A DNA stretch of 22,822 bases from Nitrospirota bacterium. GTDB lineage: Bacteria; Nitrospinota_A; UBA7883; JACRGQ01. Below, one piece after another: positions 1 to 7,055 of this stretch. Where the stretch lies: assembly GCA_024275955.1 (NCBI GenBank), contig JAJRYD010000001.1:1-22822 (forward strand). The letters run 5' to 3'. The number at the start of each line of letters is the position of its first letter. The stretch's first letter is position 1. A model generated the notes under the pieces. The model saw only the letters and a list, made by a program, of their open reading frames with translations. It had not been told where the DNA came from and searched no databases. The position numbers and the translations under genes were made by a program.

Positions 1-1
1 T

Positions 2-85
2 GAGCTTAATCCGTATAATTTAAAAAAAGAGATTGAGAAGAAATTGAAGAGAATCTTTACTGTTCTAGGGGCAGGTAAATCATGA
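2..85 (+). CDS. C-terminal end of an unidentified protein (5' part outside window)
   Basis: A reading frame is open from base 2 to a TGA at 83-85 and gives 27 residues beginning ELNPYNLKKEIEKKLKRIF. The tail is amphipathic and Lys/Glu-rich. The pattern of an LNP motif followed by a charged helix occurs at the C-termini of some DDE-type transposases, but the fragment is too short to assign. The decayed DNA that follows would fit the edge of a mobile element. The frame itself is seen directly; the family guess is inference. Confidence 0.45.
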   Translation, partial: ELNPYNLKKEIEKKLKRIFTVLGAGKS

Positions 86-142
86 GTCAACGAAGGAACT
101 TCTTGGGGCCGATGGGTTAGGTTCTGCCATGAGTCAATGCGC

Positions 143-161
143 CGTGTACGAACCGTGTACG
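143..161 (+). repeat. CGTGTACG direct repeat able to pair as a hairpin
   Basis: CGTGTACG occurs at 143-150 and 154-161, separated by AAC. Because the word is nearly self-complementary, the two copies can pair as RNA over 8 positions with two G-U wobbles. The leading GCGCCGTGTACG resembles the start of domain V of some bacterial group II introns, but the second half does not match the usual complementary strand, so an intact catalytic domain is not supported. Confidence 0.3.
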
Positions 162-318
162 TTTCATTTCTTGGGCAACCTTACCACTTCGGCAAAAACA
201 GGCAAGTTTCTATTCGCAGAAATCTGTCCGTAATGTCTGACAAATTCTTCAACCATCTCAACCTCCATTGTTTTTAGGCGGGCGGTAAAGGCATATCCTC
301 TCTATCTTTTTGGGGTAA

Positions 319-339
319 TCCAAGAACGCCGTTCTTGGA
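319..339. repeat. Perfect 9-bp inverted repeat, 3-base loop
   Basis: TCCAAGAAC (319-327) pairs with GTTCTTGGA (331-339) around a GCC loop. No T-run follows on either strand, so it is not an obvious terminator. It lies inside the uncharacterised upstream region and may be part of a folded RNA or a relic. Confidence 0.5.
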
Positions 340-424
340 GCCCTTCTTTTCAAGTAGCATTACCGTTGCCTAGACCTTCACGCTATCTTCTACTCATGAC
401 AAAGTGTGCCATGCATTGAAGACC

Positions 425-446
425 AACAATCTATATGACGATTGTT
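425..446. repeat. 7-bp inverted repeat, 8-base loop
   Basis: AACAATC (425-431) pairs with GATTGTT (440-446). It has no T-run and no neighbouring gene that it would obviously regulate. Confidence 0.4.
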
Positions 447-643
447 AGTAGGGTCCTGCCTAGCAAGGTCTCCTTTACGCTATCCACCTACCTTTTACCC
501 CTACGGTAAATTGCCTGCAGTCATATCCACAGAAGATACATGGGCATTTATAAAGCCGCCCATTAAAGGAGCCTCCATAAAAAAGGGATGATTGGAAATG
601 CGGATGCAAGGGATGCTCCACCTTCGGTTACGCTAACGCTCAG

Positions 644-686
644 AGATTGCCGCGTCGTGCTTACGCACTCCTCGCAATGACAATCT
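644..686. repeat. REP-like imperfect palindrome
   Basis: The element starts AGATTGCCGCG and ends CGCAATGACAATCT, so its ends are imperfect inverted repeats around a TGCTTACGCA core. Intergenic elements with this AGATTGC ... CTCGCAATGACA layout are common, often in many copies, in genomes of environmental bacteria. It is the only copy I see in the window, and whether it is mobile or structural cannot be judged here. Confidence 0.55.
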
Positions 687-844
687 TCTAAATTTTATCT
701 TCCACCTGTGAGAACCGGCTCTATGCTCTGCATGGCCCGCGCAAGAGAGACGAGCGATACGAGGAGAACTAGTGAGAAGTGAGGAAGCGTACATCAGGTA
801 CGCGACCGAATCTTTTTGCGAAGTTCGACGAAGTAGGGCGAAGT

Positions 845-860
845 CTATCCGAAGCAGGCA
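845..860. repeat. Left copy of a 16-bp exact direct repeat
   Basis: CTATCCGAAGCAGGCA is found here and again at 4151-4166 in the same orientation. The two copies bracket fpr and the whole restriction-modification block. This copy ends 4 bases before the stop codon of fpr. Confidence 0.6.
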
Positions 861-863
861 TGG

Positions 864-1679
864 CTACCAGAATTTTTCGACATGAATCTGCCCCGGCTCT
901 TTTTTCTTATGAACCTTGAAACCATCGGCCTCAAGTTTTTGTGTCATATCTTTCAGCATTGCCGGCGCTCCGCATAGGAAGATATGAGTATCTTGCGGTG
1001 TCGGCTTTACGCCCCATTCCTTTTCTACGAAGCCTTTGGTCCAAAGCTCTTGGACGTAGCCTTTATAAGCTCCTTCTTCATCGCCGCGGCTTAAAGTAGG
1101 CAGATACGAAAAACCGGCAAAATAATTTGCAAGTGTGGAAAGCTCTGCCCTGTAGCCAAGATCCCACGAATGTCTGGCACCGTGAAGCACGGCAAACCTG
1201 CGGTTCGGCCTTTCCTCGAACTCGGTGCGTATCATGCTTACATAAGGGGCAAGCCCCGTGCCTGTGGAGATAAGGACAAGGTTAGATTCTACCGGCACAT
1301 CCTTTAGTGTGAACAGCCCCTTATACTTTTCAGACATAAACACTTTGTCGCCGACATCAAGGGCAAAGAGTCTTGGAGTCAGACTGCCGGAGCGTATAAG
1401 GGTTATGTAAAACTCTATGTACTGTTTTTCCTTCGATGATGAAGATATGGAGTAGGGGCGTTTTATAATTTTATCTGGGTCCGGCGCTGTTTCTTCTTTG
1501 TCCGAGAGTTTTGTTCGTTTAGACGCGCCCGCTAAGCCGAGCACAGCGTACTGCCCCGCCTTAAAATCCGGCAGTTCCCATCCATCCGGCTTTGCCTGAA
1601 GGATGATTAATCCGGGCGCTATTTCTATACGCTTTGAAATAACGGCGTTGAACTGGTTGATGTCTGCCATTGGGTTCAT
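864..1679 (-). CDS. fpr: Ferredoxin--NADP(+) reductase
   Basis: This is a 271-residue FAD-dependent reductase that moves electrons between NADP(H) and ferredoxin or flavodoxin in the cytoplasm. The N-terminal FAD-binding barrel shows the signature RPYSISS at residues 74-80. The NADP-binding domain shows STGTGLAPYVSM starting at 138, and a C-terminal CGAPAML block precedes the terminal HVEKFW, whose final aromatic residue is typical of bacterial Fpr-type enzymes. A charged insertion of about 20 residues (52-72) lies before the FAD motif. A second Met at residue 4 is an equally possible start, and neither start has a clear Shine-Dalgarno. It lies 83 bases downstream of the restriction endonuclease on the same strand and may be read with it, although nothing links the functions. 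The family call is firm; the physiological partner is unknown. Confidence 0.9.
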   Translation of the reverse strand: MNPMADINQFNAVISKRIEIAPGLIILQAKPDGWELPDFKAGQYAVLGLAGASKRTKLSDKEETAPDPDKIIKRPYSISSSSKEKQYIEFYITLIRSGSLTPRLFALDVGDKVFMSEKYKGLFTLKDVPVESNLVLISTGTGLAPYVSMIRTEFEERPNRRFAVLHGARHSWDLGYRAELSTLANYFAGFSYLPTLSRGDEEGAYKGYVQELWTKGFVEKEWGVKPTPQDTHIFLCGAPAMLKDMTQKLEADGFKVHKKKEPGQIHVEKFW

Positions 1680-1762
1680 TTTACTACATCGAGATGAAAA
1701 CCGGATGCGTTTTTTTGTGGTGTGGGGGGAAGGGGGGTGATTGAGGGAAGAAATGTTGTTCT

Positions 1763-2686
1763 CTAATTTGTCAATATGTGCCTCAGAATACCCTTCTCAA
1801 GCATGCTTAGGTTGAATAAGTAATCATTCTGATCAAATGTCTGCCTGAGGGGTTTTGAAGTTTTTCTCCATCCGAGACCGTCTGTGATCCATAAAAATTT
1901 GTACTTGCCTTTTAGAATACGATACAGATCTCTGTATTCCCCAGCTGTCGATTTTAACTTGGAGCCTCCCCCTCCATAAAAATTAGTTTCAACAATAAAA
2001 AGTTCTCTCCCATTATCAATAACAAAGTCGTACCTTCTTGAAGACTTATCGGCTGGTACATCATAATCAAGCTCGGTTTTGATTCTTTTCGAATTGGCTT
2101 CCTTAAGATATCGATACTTATTTTTTTGACAAATATCAGAAATAAAAACTTCCACAATCTCTTCCATTATATGACCGCTACGATTTTTCCTCCCGTTGCT
2201 ATCTAATCCAGCCTCAACTCCAAGCATGTAATCGACAAGGTTTTTTATTCTTTTATTAACTATTAAATCTTTCAGCCCTGTTTCTTTCATAAACTTTAAA
2301 TATTTGTTAATATCTTCGCTAATGATTACTTCCTTTGTAAAATCAAATTCTTCATAGACCAATTTTTTGCTTTTATAATCAATAAGAATTTTAAACTTCC
2401 CCTTATTGGAGCCATCTCTAACAGCAAGAGATGGTAACGCACTAACAATCTTCGGATTTTCTCTCAGCAGGAACCTAAATTCCTCATCAAATTCATTTTT
2501 CCCTATCAAATAGTTTAATGTGTTCAGTGCAACTTCAATTTTTTTTGTATTTCCCGCTACTTTTTCCCAATTCACAAAATATGACCATGTCGTATTGCTT
2601 GGCTTTAGGGTTGAAAGAATAAAGTCAAATACCTCATCTTCTGTTTGGCAATGCAATATGTCTTTGTAGAATTTGAGATGTTTCAT
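1763..2686 (-). CDS. dpnB: DpnII/MboI-type Type II restriction endonuclease (GATC)
   Basis: This 307-residue protein matches the DpnII endonuclease family, which cleaves unmethylated GATC. Family hallmarks are the GLDSNGRKNRSG block (160-171) and the PD-(D/E)xK-like core: Asp220 in RRYDFVI, then FIVETNFYGGGGSKL (230-244), where Glu233 and Asn235 replace the usual E-x-K, as in other DpnII-type enzymes. Length is normal for the family. It starts at ATG 2684-2686, 31 bases after the methyltransferase stop codon, with only a weak purine tract upstream, so it probably shares the methyltransferase transcript. The gene is noticeably AT-rich with many A/T-ending codons, unlike leuS, which suits acquisition by transfer. 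GATC specificity is inferred from family membership, not seen directly. Confidence 0.92.
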   Translation of the reverse strand: MKHLKFYKDILHCQTEDEVFDFILSTLKPSNTTWSYFVNWEKVAGNTKKIEVALNTLNYLIGKNEFDEEFRFLLRENPKIVSALPSLAVRDGSNKGKFKILIDYKSKKLVYEEFDFTKEVIISEDINKYLKFMKETGLKDLIVNKRIKNLVDYMLGVEAGLDSNGRKNRSGHIMEEIVEVFISDICQKNKYRYLKEANSKRIKTELDYDVPADKSSRRYDFVIDNGRELFIVETNFYGGGGSKLKSTAGEYRDLYRILKGKYKFLWITDGLGWRKTSKPLRQTFDQNDYLFNLSMLEKGILRHILTN

Positions 2687-2717
2687 ATTACTGGTCTCTT
2701 ATAAAGCCAAGCATTTA

Positions 2718-3713
2718 TTACACCCCGGATGCTAGCTTTTGATTATTAAATAATGTTGGAGCTTTAATTACCTCTGTAAGTCGCTTTTTTGAAAGATCCA
2801 AATACTCTTTTTCTAAATCGATCCCTACATAATTCCTGTTAAGCATTAAAGAGGCAACTCCTGTTGTTGAACTGCCGCAAAAAGGATCAAGCACAAGATC
2901 TCCCTCTTTGGTGGAGGCAAGTATTATTCTCTCTAAAAGCTTTAATGGCTTTTGTGTTGGGTGCTTCCCGAATGTCTTTTCACTCTTTGAGGGAGAGATA
3001 ATTTCCCATACATTATCTACAGTTTGAGCTTCCTCTTTTTCGGTAAATTGCCAAAGGTTTCGCATCTGTTTGTCATTATTGAATTGCTTCATAAGCTTGT
3101 ATTCAAAATGATGCTTGCTCTTCTGGTTTTTTGAAGCCCACAAAACTATTTCAGTCGAATGAGTAAAATATCTGCATGAAAGGTTTGGCGGCGCGTTACG
3201 CTTGTACCAGACAATATCGTTTAGAACTTTAAACCCAAGCTGTTGCATGGCAAAGCCGATTGAATAAATTACATGAGTAGTCCCCGACACCCATATAGTG
3301 CCGTTTGGTTTTAAAACTTTCTGGCATGCTTTTAGCCATTCAAGGTTGAACTGGTGGTTTTCTTCGACTCCTTTGGATTTATCCCATTTGCCTTTGTTCA
3401 CAGAAACCATTTTCCCAGCATGGCATGAGATGCCACCGTTGGAAAGAAAGTACGGCGGGTCGGCAAATATCATATCTACAGAATTTTCTCTCGCTTGATT
3501 TAATATTTCTACGCAGTCTCCCTTTAGAAGTCTTAAATTTTGCTTAGGGGCATCATAGAAAATGCTGAATGGCTTCTTCTTGCCATAGGTGGCAGTCTGC
3601 TCAGATACATAGAACTCCAGCGGATCCTTTGATGTTTTATAGCTGGTTTTTTTAGGTTTCGGCTTAGCTTTAACCTTTGCTTTTGCGCTTTTGCTACTTT
3701 TTCTTTTTGGCAT
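2718..3713 (-). CDS. dpnA: DpnA-like beta-class N6-adenine DNA methyltransferase (GATC)
   Basis: This enzyme transfers methyl from S-adenosylmethionine to adenine in GATC. Motif order is that of the beta class: catalytic DPPYFLSNGG at residues 85-94 first, then the AdoMet pocket DPFCGSSTTG near 276-285. NLSCRYFTHSTE and GKHPTQKP in between are closely DpnA-like. DpnA in the DpnII system is known to methylate single-stranded as well as duplex DNA. I choose ATG 3711-3713, preceded by CAGGT, over an in-frame TTG at 3725; this gives 331 residues. The first 25 residues are almost all Lys, Ser, Ala and Pro, an extension not typical of DpnA. The gene overlaps the controller gene by 20 bases, suggesting translational coupling. 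No DpnM-type (alpha-class) partner lies in the window. Confidence 0.92.
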   Translation of the reverse strand: MPKRKSSKSAKAKVKAKPKPKKTSYKTSKDPLEFYVSEQTATYGKKKPFSIFYDAPKQNLRLLKGDCVEILNQARENSVDMIFADPPYFLSNGGISCHAGKMVSVNKGKWDKSKGVEENHQFNLEWLKACQKVLKPNGTIWVSGTTHVIYSIGFAMQQLGFKVLNDIVWYKRNAPPNLSCRYFTHSTEIVLWASKNQKSKHHFEYKLMKQFNNDKQMRNLWQFTEKEEAQTVDNVWEIISPSKSEKTFGKHPTQKPLKLLERIILASTKEGDLVLDPFCGSSTTGVASLMLNRNYVGIDLEKEYLDLSKKRLTEVIKAPTLFNNQKLASGV

Positions 3714-3942
3714 TAATACCTGCAAATAATTCAGACGGTTTTACATTGAGAGCATCAGCAATTTTGAATAGAACTCTTAAAGAGGGGTATTTCAAGCCAC
3801 GCTCTATCTGCCCTACATAGCTGATATGAACATCCAATTTTTCGGAAAGCGTTTCCTGAGTTAGTCCCCTAGACTCCCTTAACTTTTTTATAGAAATACC
3901 AAGAATCTTGCATCGTTTGTCTACGGGCTTGCTTCTTGGCAT
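3694..3942 (-). CDS. XRE-family HTH protein, probable restriction-modification controller
   Basis: The product is 82 residues from ATG 3940-3942 and has a single helix-turn-helix of the XRE/Cro type: IKKLRESRGLTQETLSEKLD followed by the recognition-helix stretch ISYVGQIERGLKYPS. That is the layout of C (controller) proteins, which set the timing of methyltransferase and nuclease expression. An in-frame TTG at 3951 would add three residues, but it lies right next to a good -10 hexamer, so the ATG is preferred. The 3' end overlaps the methyltransferase start by 20 bases. The promoter position implies an almost leaderless mRNA, known for several controller genes. A role as regulator of this system is inferred from context. 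Confidence 0.85.
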   Translation of the reverse strand: MPRSKPVDKRCKILGISIKKLRESRGLTQETLSEKLDVHISYVGQIERGLKYPSLRVLFKIADALNVKPSELFAGINAKKKK

Positions 3943-3951
3943 ACAGCGCAA

Positions 3952-3980
3952 AGTATAGGTTTTTGGAAATGGAATGGTAA
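3952..3980 (-). promoter_or_regulatory. Candidate sigma70-type promoter of the restriction-modification operon
   Basis: Read on the minus strand, TTACCA (3975-3980) is followed after exactly 17 bases by TATACT (3952-3957). Transcription would start near 3945, within a few bases of the controller ATG at 3942, giving a leaderless or nearly leaderless message. I could not identify a convincing symmetric C-box around it. Confidence 0.5.
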
Positions 3981-4150
3981 GAGACTATTTGTAAGAATAC
4001 TGTTTATCCAGCTCGAATAACATATTCAAAAGCTTGCGCATGAGAGGCGGGTGATGCAAGGAAAAGAAACAAAAAGCGTGGGAGCGTGCGTAATCTATGC
4101 CACCAAGCTTTCCACAAAGTGCGACTACCGGCTCCACGCCGCTACTTGGC

Positions 4151-4166
4151 CTATCCGAAGCAGGCA
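4151..4166. repeat. Right copy of the 16-bp exact direct repeat
   Basis: This is identical to 845-860 (CTATCCGAAGCAGGCA) and lies just upstream of the leuS promoter region. Outside the 16 bases the two copies diverge quickly. Confidence 0.6.
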
Positions 4167-4167
4167 G

Positions 4168-4206
4168 TTTATGTTATCCTTCCCCTCTTATATAATCGAC
4201 AAGGAA
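4168..4206 (+). promoter_or_regulatory. Candidate leuS promoter and ribosome binding site
   Basis: A perfect TATAAT (4191-4196) lies 12 bases before the leuS ATG, with a poor -35 (TTTATG, 4168-4173) 17 bases upstream. AAGGAA (4201-4206) sits just before ATG 4209 and decides that start over the upstream in-frame ATG at 4086, which has no Shine-Dalgarno and would add 41 residues without family similarity. Confidence 0.5.
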
Positions 4207-4208
4207 TT

Positions 4209-6677
4209 ATGGCTAAAAAATACGAATTCAATGAGATAGAGAGCCGCTGGCGCAAAACATGGGCCGATGCCAACGCTGACGGCGCAACGGCGGACGAGAC
4301 ACGCGAAAAGTTTTATCTGCTGGAGATGTTTCCTTACCCCTCCGGCCGTATCCATATGGGGCATGTGCGCAACTACACTATAGGCGATGTTCTGGCACGG
4401 TTCTGGCGGATGAACGGCAAGAACGTGCTTCACCCTATAGGCTGGGACGCGTTCGGCATGCCTGCCGAGAACGCCGCCATCCAAAGCAAATCCCATCCTT
4501 ACAAATGGACAAAATCGAACATCGCCGAAATGCGCGAGCAGATAAAGGCTCTTGGCATCTCTTACGACTGGGAGAGGGAGGTAACGACCTGCGAGCCGGA
4601 CTACTACCGATGGACGCAGTGGCTCTTTACTAAATTTTTAGAAAAAGGACTCGCATACAGCAAAAAGACTTTTGTGAACTGGTGCGAATGTTGCGGGACG
4701 GTGCTTGCCAACGAGCAGGTACAACAGGGGCTTTGCTGGCGGTGCGACAATGCTGTAACTCAAAGAGAGCAAAACGGCTGGTTTTTAAAAATAACCGACT
4801 ACGCGGAGCAACTGCTTGCCGACCTAGAAAAACTAAAAGGCGAGTGGCCCGATAGGGTGATAGCGATGCAGGAAAACTGGATAGGCAAATCGCGCGGAGC
4901 GAGGGTAAGCTTTAAGGTAGACGGTATGGACGAAACGATAGAGGTGTTCACCACAAGACCCGACACCATCTACGGTGCTACATTTATGGCGCTTGCACCA
5001 GAACATCCGCTTACCAAAAAGCTTTCTGCCGGAACGAGCCAAGAAAAAGCGGTAGATGATTTTGTTATTAAAATGGGAAAAGAGGAGACCTCCAAGCGTA
5101 CAGCCGACGATACCGAAAAGCTCGGCATCTTTACGGGCCGTTACGCAATCAATCCCATGAGCGGCGAAAAGATTCCTGTATGGATCGCCAACTTCATTCT
5201 TATCGAATACGGTACCGGCGCCATTATGTCTGTGCCTGCGCATGACGAGCGGGATTTCGCGTTTGCCGAAAAATACAGCCTCCCTATCCGCAGAGTGATA
5301 CTAAAAGAGGGCGAGGACGAAAACGCTCCACTAAAAAAAGCGTACACAGGCGACGGCACGATGATAAACTCCGCCGAGTTTAACGGAGCAAATAACCGCG
5401 ATGAAATTCCGGCTATCAACGAAAGGCTAAAAGAGACCGGCGTAGGCGAAGAGACGATAAGCTACCGGCTGCGCGACTGGGGAATAAGCATACAGCGTTA
5501 CTGGGGGGCGCCTATACCTGTTGTCCACTGCGAGGCGTGCGGCACTCTGCCTGTACCAGAAGCAGAACTGCCGGTAATACTGCCTACCGATATAGACCTT
5601 CTGGATGGAGGCAAGTCGCCATTGCCGCGGCTTGATTCGTTCGTTAATACCAAATGTCCCGAATGCGGAGGCGAAGCGAAGCGTGAAACCGATACGATGG
5701 ATACCTTCATCTGTTCTTCGTGGTATTTCTACCGCTACATATCGCCCAAATGTGAGGAGCTACCGGCAGATAAAGGAGATCTTAAATATTGGTTGCCTGT
5801 CGATAAGTATATCGGCGGCATAGAACACGCGGTGCTTCATCTTCTTTACGCAAGATTTTTTAACAAATTCTGCCGAGATATAGGACTGCATAGCGAGGAC
5901 GAACCTTTCAAAAACCTTCTCACGCAAGGGATGGTGATAAAAGACGGCGCGAAGATGAGCAAATCGAAAGGCAACGTGGTGGACCCTGATGAAATATTAA
6001 AAAAATATGGTGCCGACGCGACAAGGGTGTTTATACTTTTCGCGGCACCGCCGGAGAAAGACCTCGACTGGGACGACAGCGGCGTCGAAGGCGCGTACCG
6101 CTTTGTCAGCAGAGTATTCCGTCTTTACGATAAATGGGTGGATGAACTTAGAACTATACCGGAAGAAAAAGGCGCTCTTACCGACAGCGGCAGGGAACTG
6201 CGCCGTATGCGTCATCACACCATAAAGCGGTTCACGGTCGATATAAAAGATAGAGCGCATTTCAACACCGCTATCGCCGGCGGGATGGAGCTTTTAAACT
6301 TCCTTGCCGATTGCAAACCGCAAGACAACGCCGAGAAGCTGGAACTAAAAGGGACATTAATAGATTTTCTAAAGCTTCTCCACCCGATTATGCCGCACCT
6401 TACGCAGGAGATGTATCACCGCTTCGGTTTTGAGAGCTATCTCACAGATGAAACATGGCCAAAATATATGGAAGAACTGACAAAAGCCGATACAGTAACA
6501 ATAGTTGTGCAGGTAAAAGGAAAACTGCGCGCCAAAATGGAAGTCCCAAAAGATATTTCCGAAGATGAGCTTAAAGAACTGGCTCTTGAGCAGGAAAAAG
6601 TAAAAGCCGATATAGGCGGCAAAGAAATACGAAAGATCATAGTTGTTCCCGGCAGGTTGCTAAACATTGTCGTATAG
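4209..6677 (+). CDS. leuS: Leucyl-tRNA synthetase
   Basis: This cytoplasmic class I synthetase charges tRNA-Leu. From ATG 4209 it has 822 residues, normal for bacteria. The HIGH motif is HMGH at 49-52 within [17 protein letters not shown], and the KMSKS loop is at 582-586 ([14 protein letters not shown]). Between them lie a CECC ... CWRC zinc-type Cys cluster and the CP1 editing domain with [12 protein letters not shown]. The C-terminal anticodon-binding helical region ([17 protein letters not shown]) and the final tRNA-binding domain are intact. The upstream extension to 4086 is rejected because the Shine-Dalgarno and family homology both begin at 4209. It stands alone, divergent from the restriction block and convergent with the amidase gene. 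A tRNA-Leu gene lies about 4 kb downstream. Confidence 0.97.
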   Translation: MAKKYEFNEIESRWRKTWADANADGATADETREKFYLLEMFPYPSGRIHMGHVRNYTIGDVLARFWRMNGKNVLHPIGWDAFGMPAENAAIQSKSHPYKWTKSNIAEMREQIKALGISYDWEREVTTCEPDYYRWTQWLFTKFLEKGLAYSKKTFVNWCECCGTVLANEQVQQGLCWRCDNAVTQREQNGWFLKITDYAEQLLADLEKLKGEWPDRVIAMQENWIGKSRGARVSFKVDGMDETIEVFTTRPDTIYGATFMALAPEHPLTKKLSAGTSQEKAVDDFVIKMGKEETSKRTADDTEKLGIFTGRYAINPMSGEKIPVWIANFILIEYGTGAIMSVPAHDERDFAFAEKYSLPIRRVILKEGEDENAPLKKAYTGDGTMINSAEFNGANNRDEIPAINERLKETGVGEETISYRLRDWGISIQRYWGAPIPVVHCEACGTLPVPEAELPVILPTDIDLLDGGKSPLPRLDSFVNTKCPECGGEAKRETDTMDTFICSSWYFYRYISPKCEELPADKGDLKYWLPVDKYIGGIEHAVLHLLYARFFNKFCRDIGLHSEDEPFKNLLTQGMVIKDGAKMSKSKGNVVDPDEILKKYGADATRVFILFAAPPEKDLDWDDSGVEGAYRFVSRVFRLYDKWVDELRTIPEEKGALTDSGRELRRMRHHTIKRFTVDIKDRAHFNTAIAGGMELLNFLADCKPQDNAEKLELKGTLIDFLKLLHPIMPHLTQEMYHRFGFESYLTDETWPKYMEELTKADTVTIVVQVKGKLRAKMEVPKDISEDELKELALEQEKVKADIGGKEIRKIIVVPGRLLNIVV

Positions 6678-6748
6678 CTTTTAAGCCCCCAGCCCTGCAA
6701 CCAAAAAGCGCAAAAAAACCTACTAAAATGCTGATTTCCACTGTTACC

Positions 6749-6947
6749 TGTGGATAACTTTCAAAATGAAGGTCATTAAATTGGAATAAAACCGTTCACT
6801 TTTAAACCACCTACGCAACCAGCTAAAAAACAATAGCTTGCATGAATGCTTAAAATTTCATCAATCTGTTAAAGGCCTTTCATTAAGTAGGTCAAACTCT
6901 ACTTTGAGGAAATTTATCCACAACTTTTCCACAGAAGTTGTGGATTA
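6749..6947. other. DnaA-box cluster, possible replication origin
   Basis: The 378-base gap between convergent leuS and the amidase gene has no gene but carries four matches to the DnaA box (TTATCCACA or close): 6749-6757 minus strand, perfect; 6914-6922 plus strand, perfect; 6925-6933 plus strand, TTTTCCACA; 6939-6947 minus strand, TAATCCACA. The last three form a tight group in which ATCCACAACTT (6916-6926) and AAGTTGTGGAT (6935-6945) make a perfect 11-bp inverted repeat. A/T-rich stretches and a T9 run (6980-6988) flank it. It could be oriC, a DnaA-titration site or a DnaA-regulated region; no dnaA, dnaN or parAB gene lies in the window. Confidence 0.5.
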
Positions 6948-7055
6948 CTTTCTCGGGCGATTTTCCCTTATAAAGAGCCTTTTTTTTTGCACTTGATGCC
7001 TGATACCTGTCGGCAAAACTTTTCTACCAAAATTTTCCGTTTTCAATGCCGAAAT

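Larger units (their letters stand above)
86..863. other. Non-coding or decayed intergenic region
   Basis: I find no credible gene in these roughly 780 bases. It holds several small structures: a 10-base direct repeat CATGAGTCAA (81-90 and 128-137), three hairpins (143-161, 319-339, 425-446), two related stretches ending TTCACGCTATC and TTTACGCTATC near 378 and 475, and a REP-like palindrome at 644-686. Short open frames on the minus strand (for example 34 codons at 164-268) lack good start signals and I recognise none of them. The mix suggests debris of an inserted element or an old structured RNA. Confidence 0.6.

Noticed and set aside
143-161. Functional group II intron domain V
   Set aside because: The first strand resembles domain V, but the complementary strand and bulge are missing and no reverse transcriptase is present.
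164-268. Minus-strand 34-codon frame in the left intergenic region
   Set aside because: No recognisable family, no clear ribosome binding site and surrounding DNA is decayed; not enough to call a gene.
4086-4208. Upstream extension of the leuS reading frame
   Set aside because: It has no Shine-Dalgarno, covers the promoter region and a 16-bp repeat, and adds 41 residues unlike LeuRS; AAGGAA and family homology both place the start at 4209.
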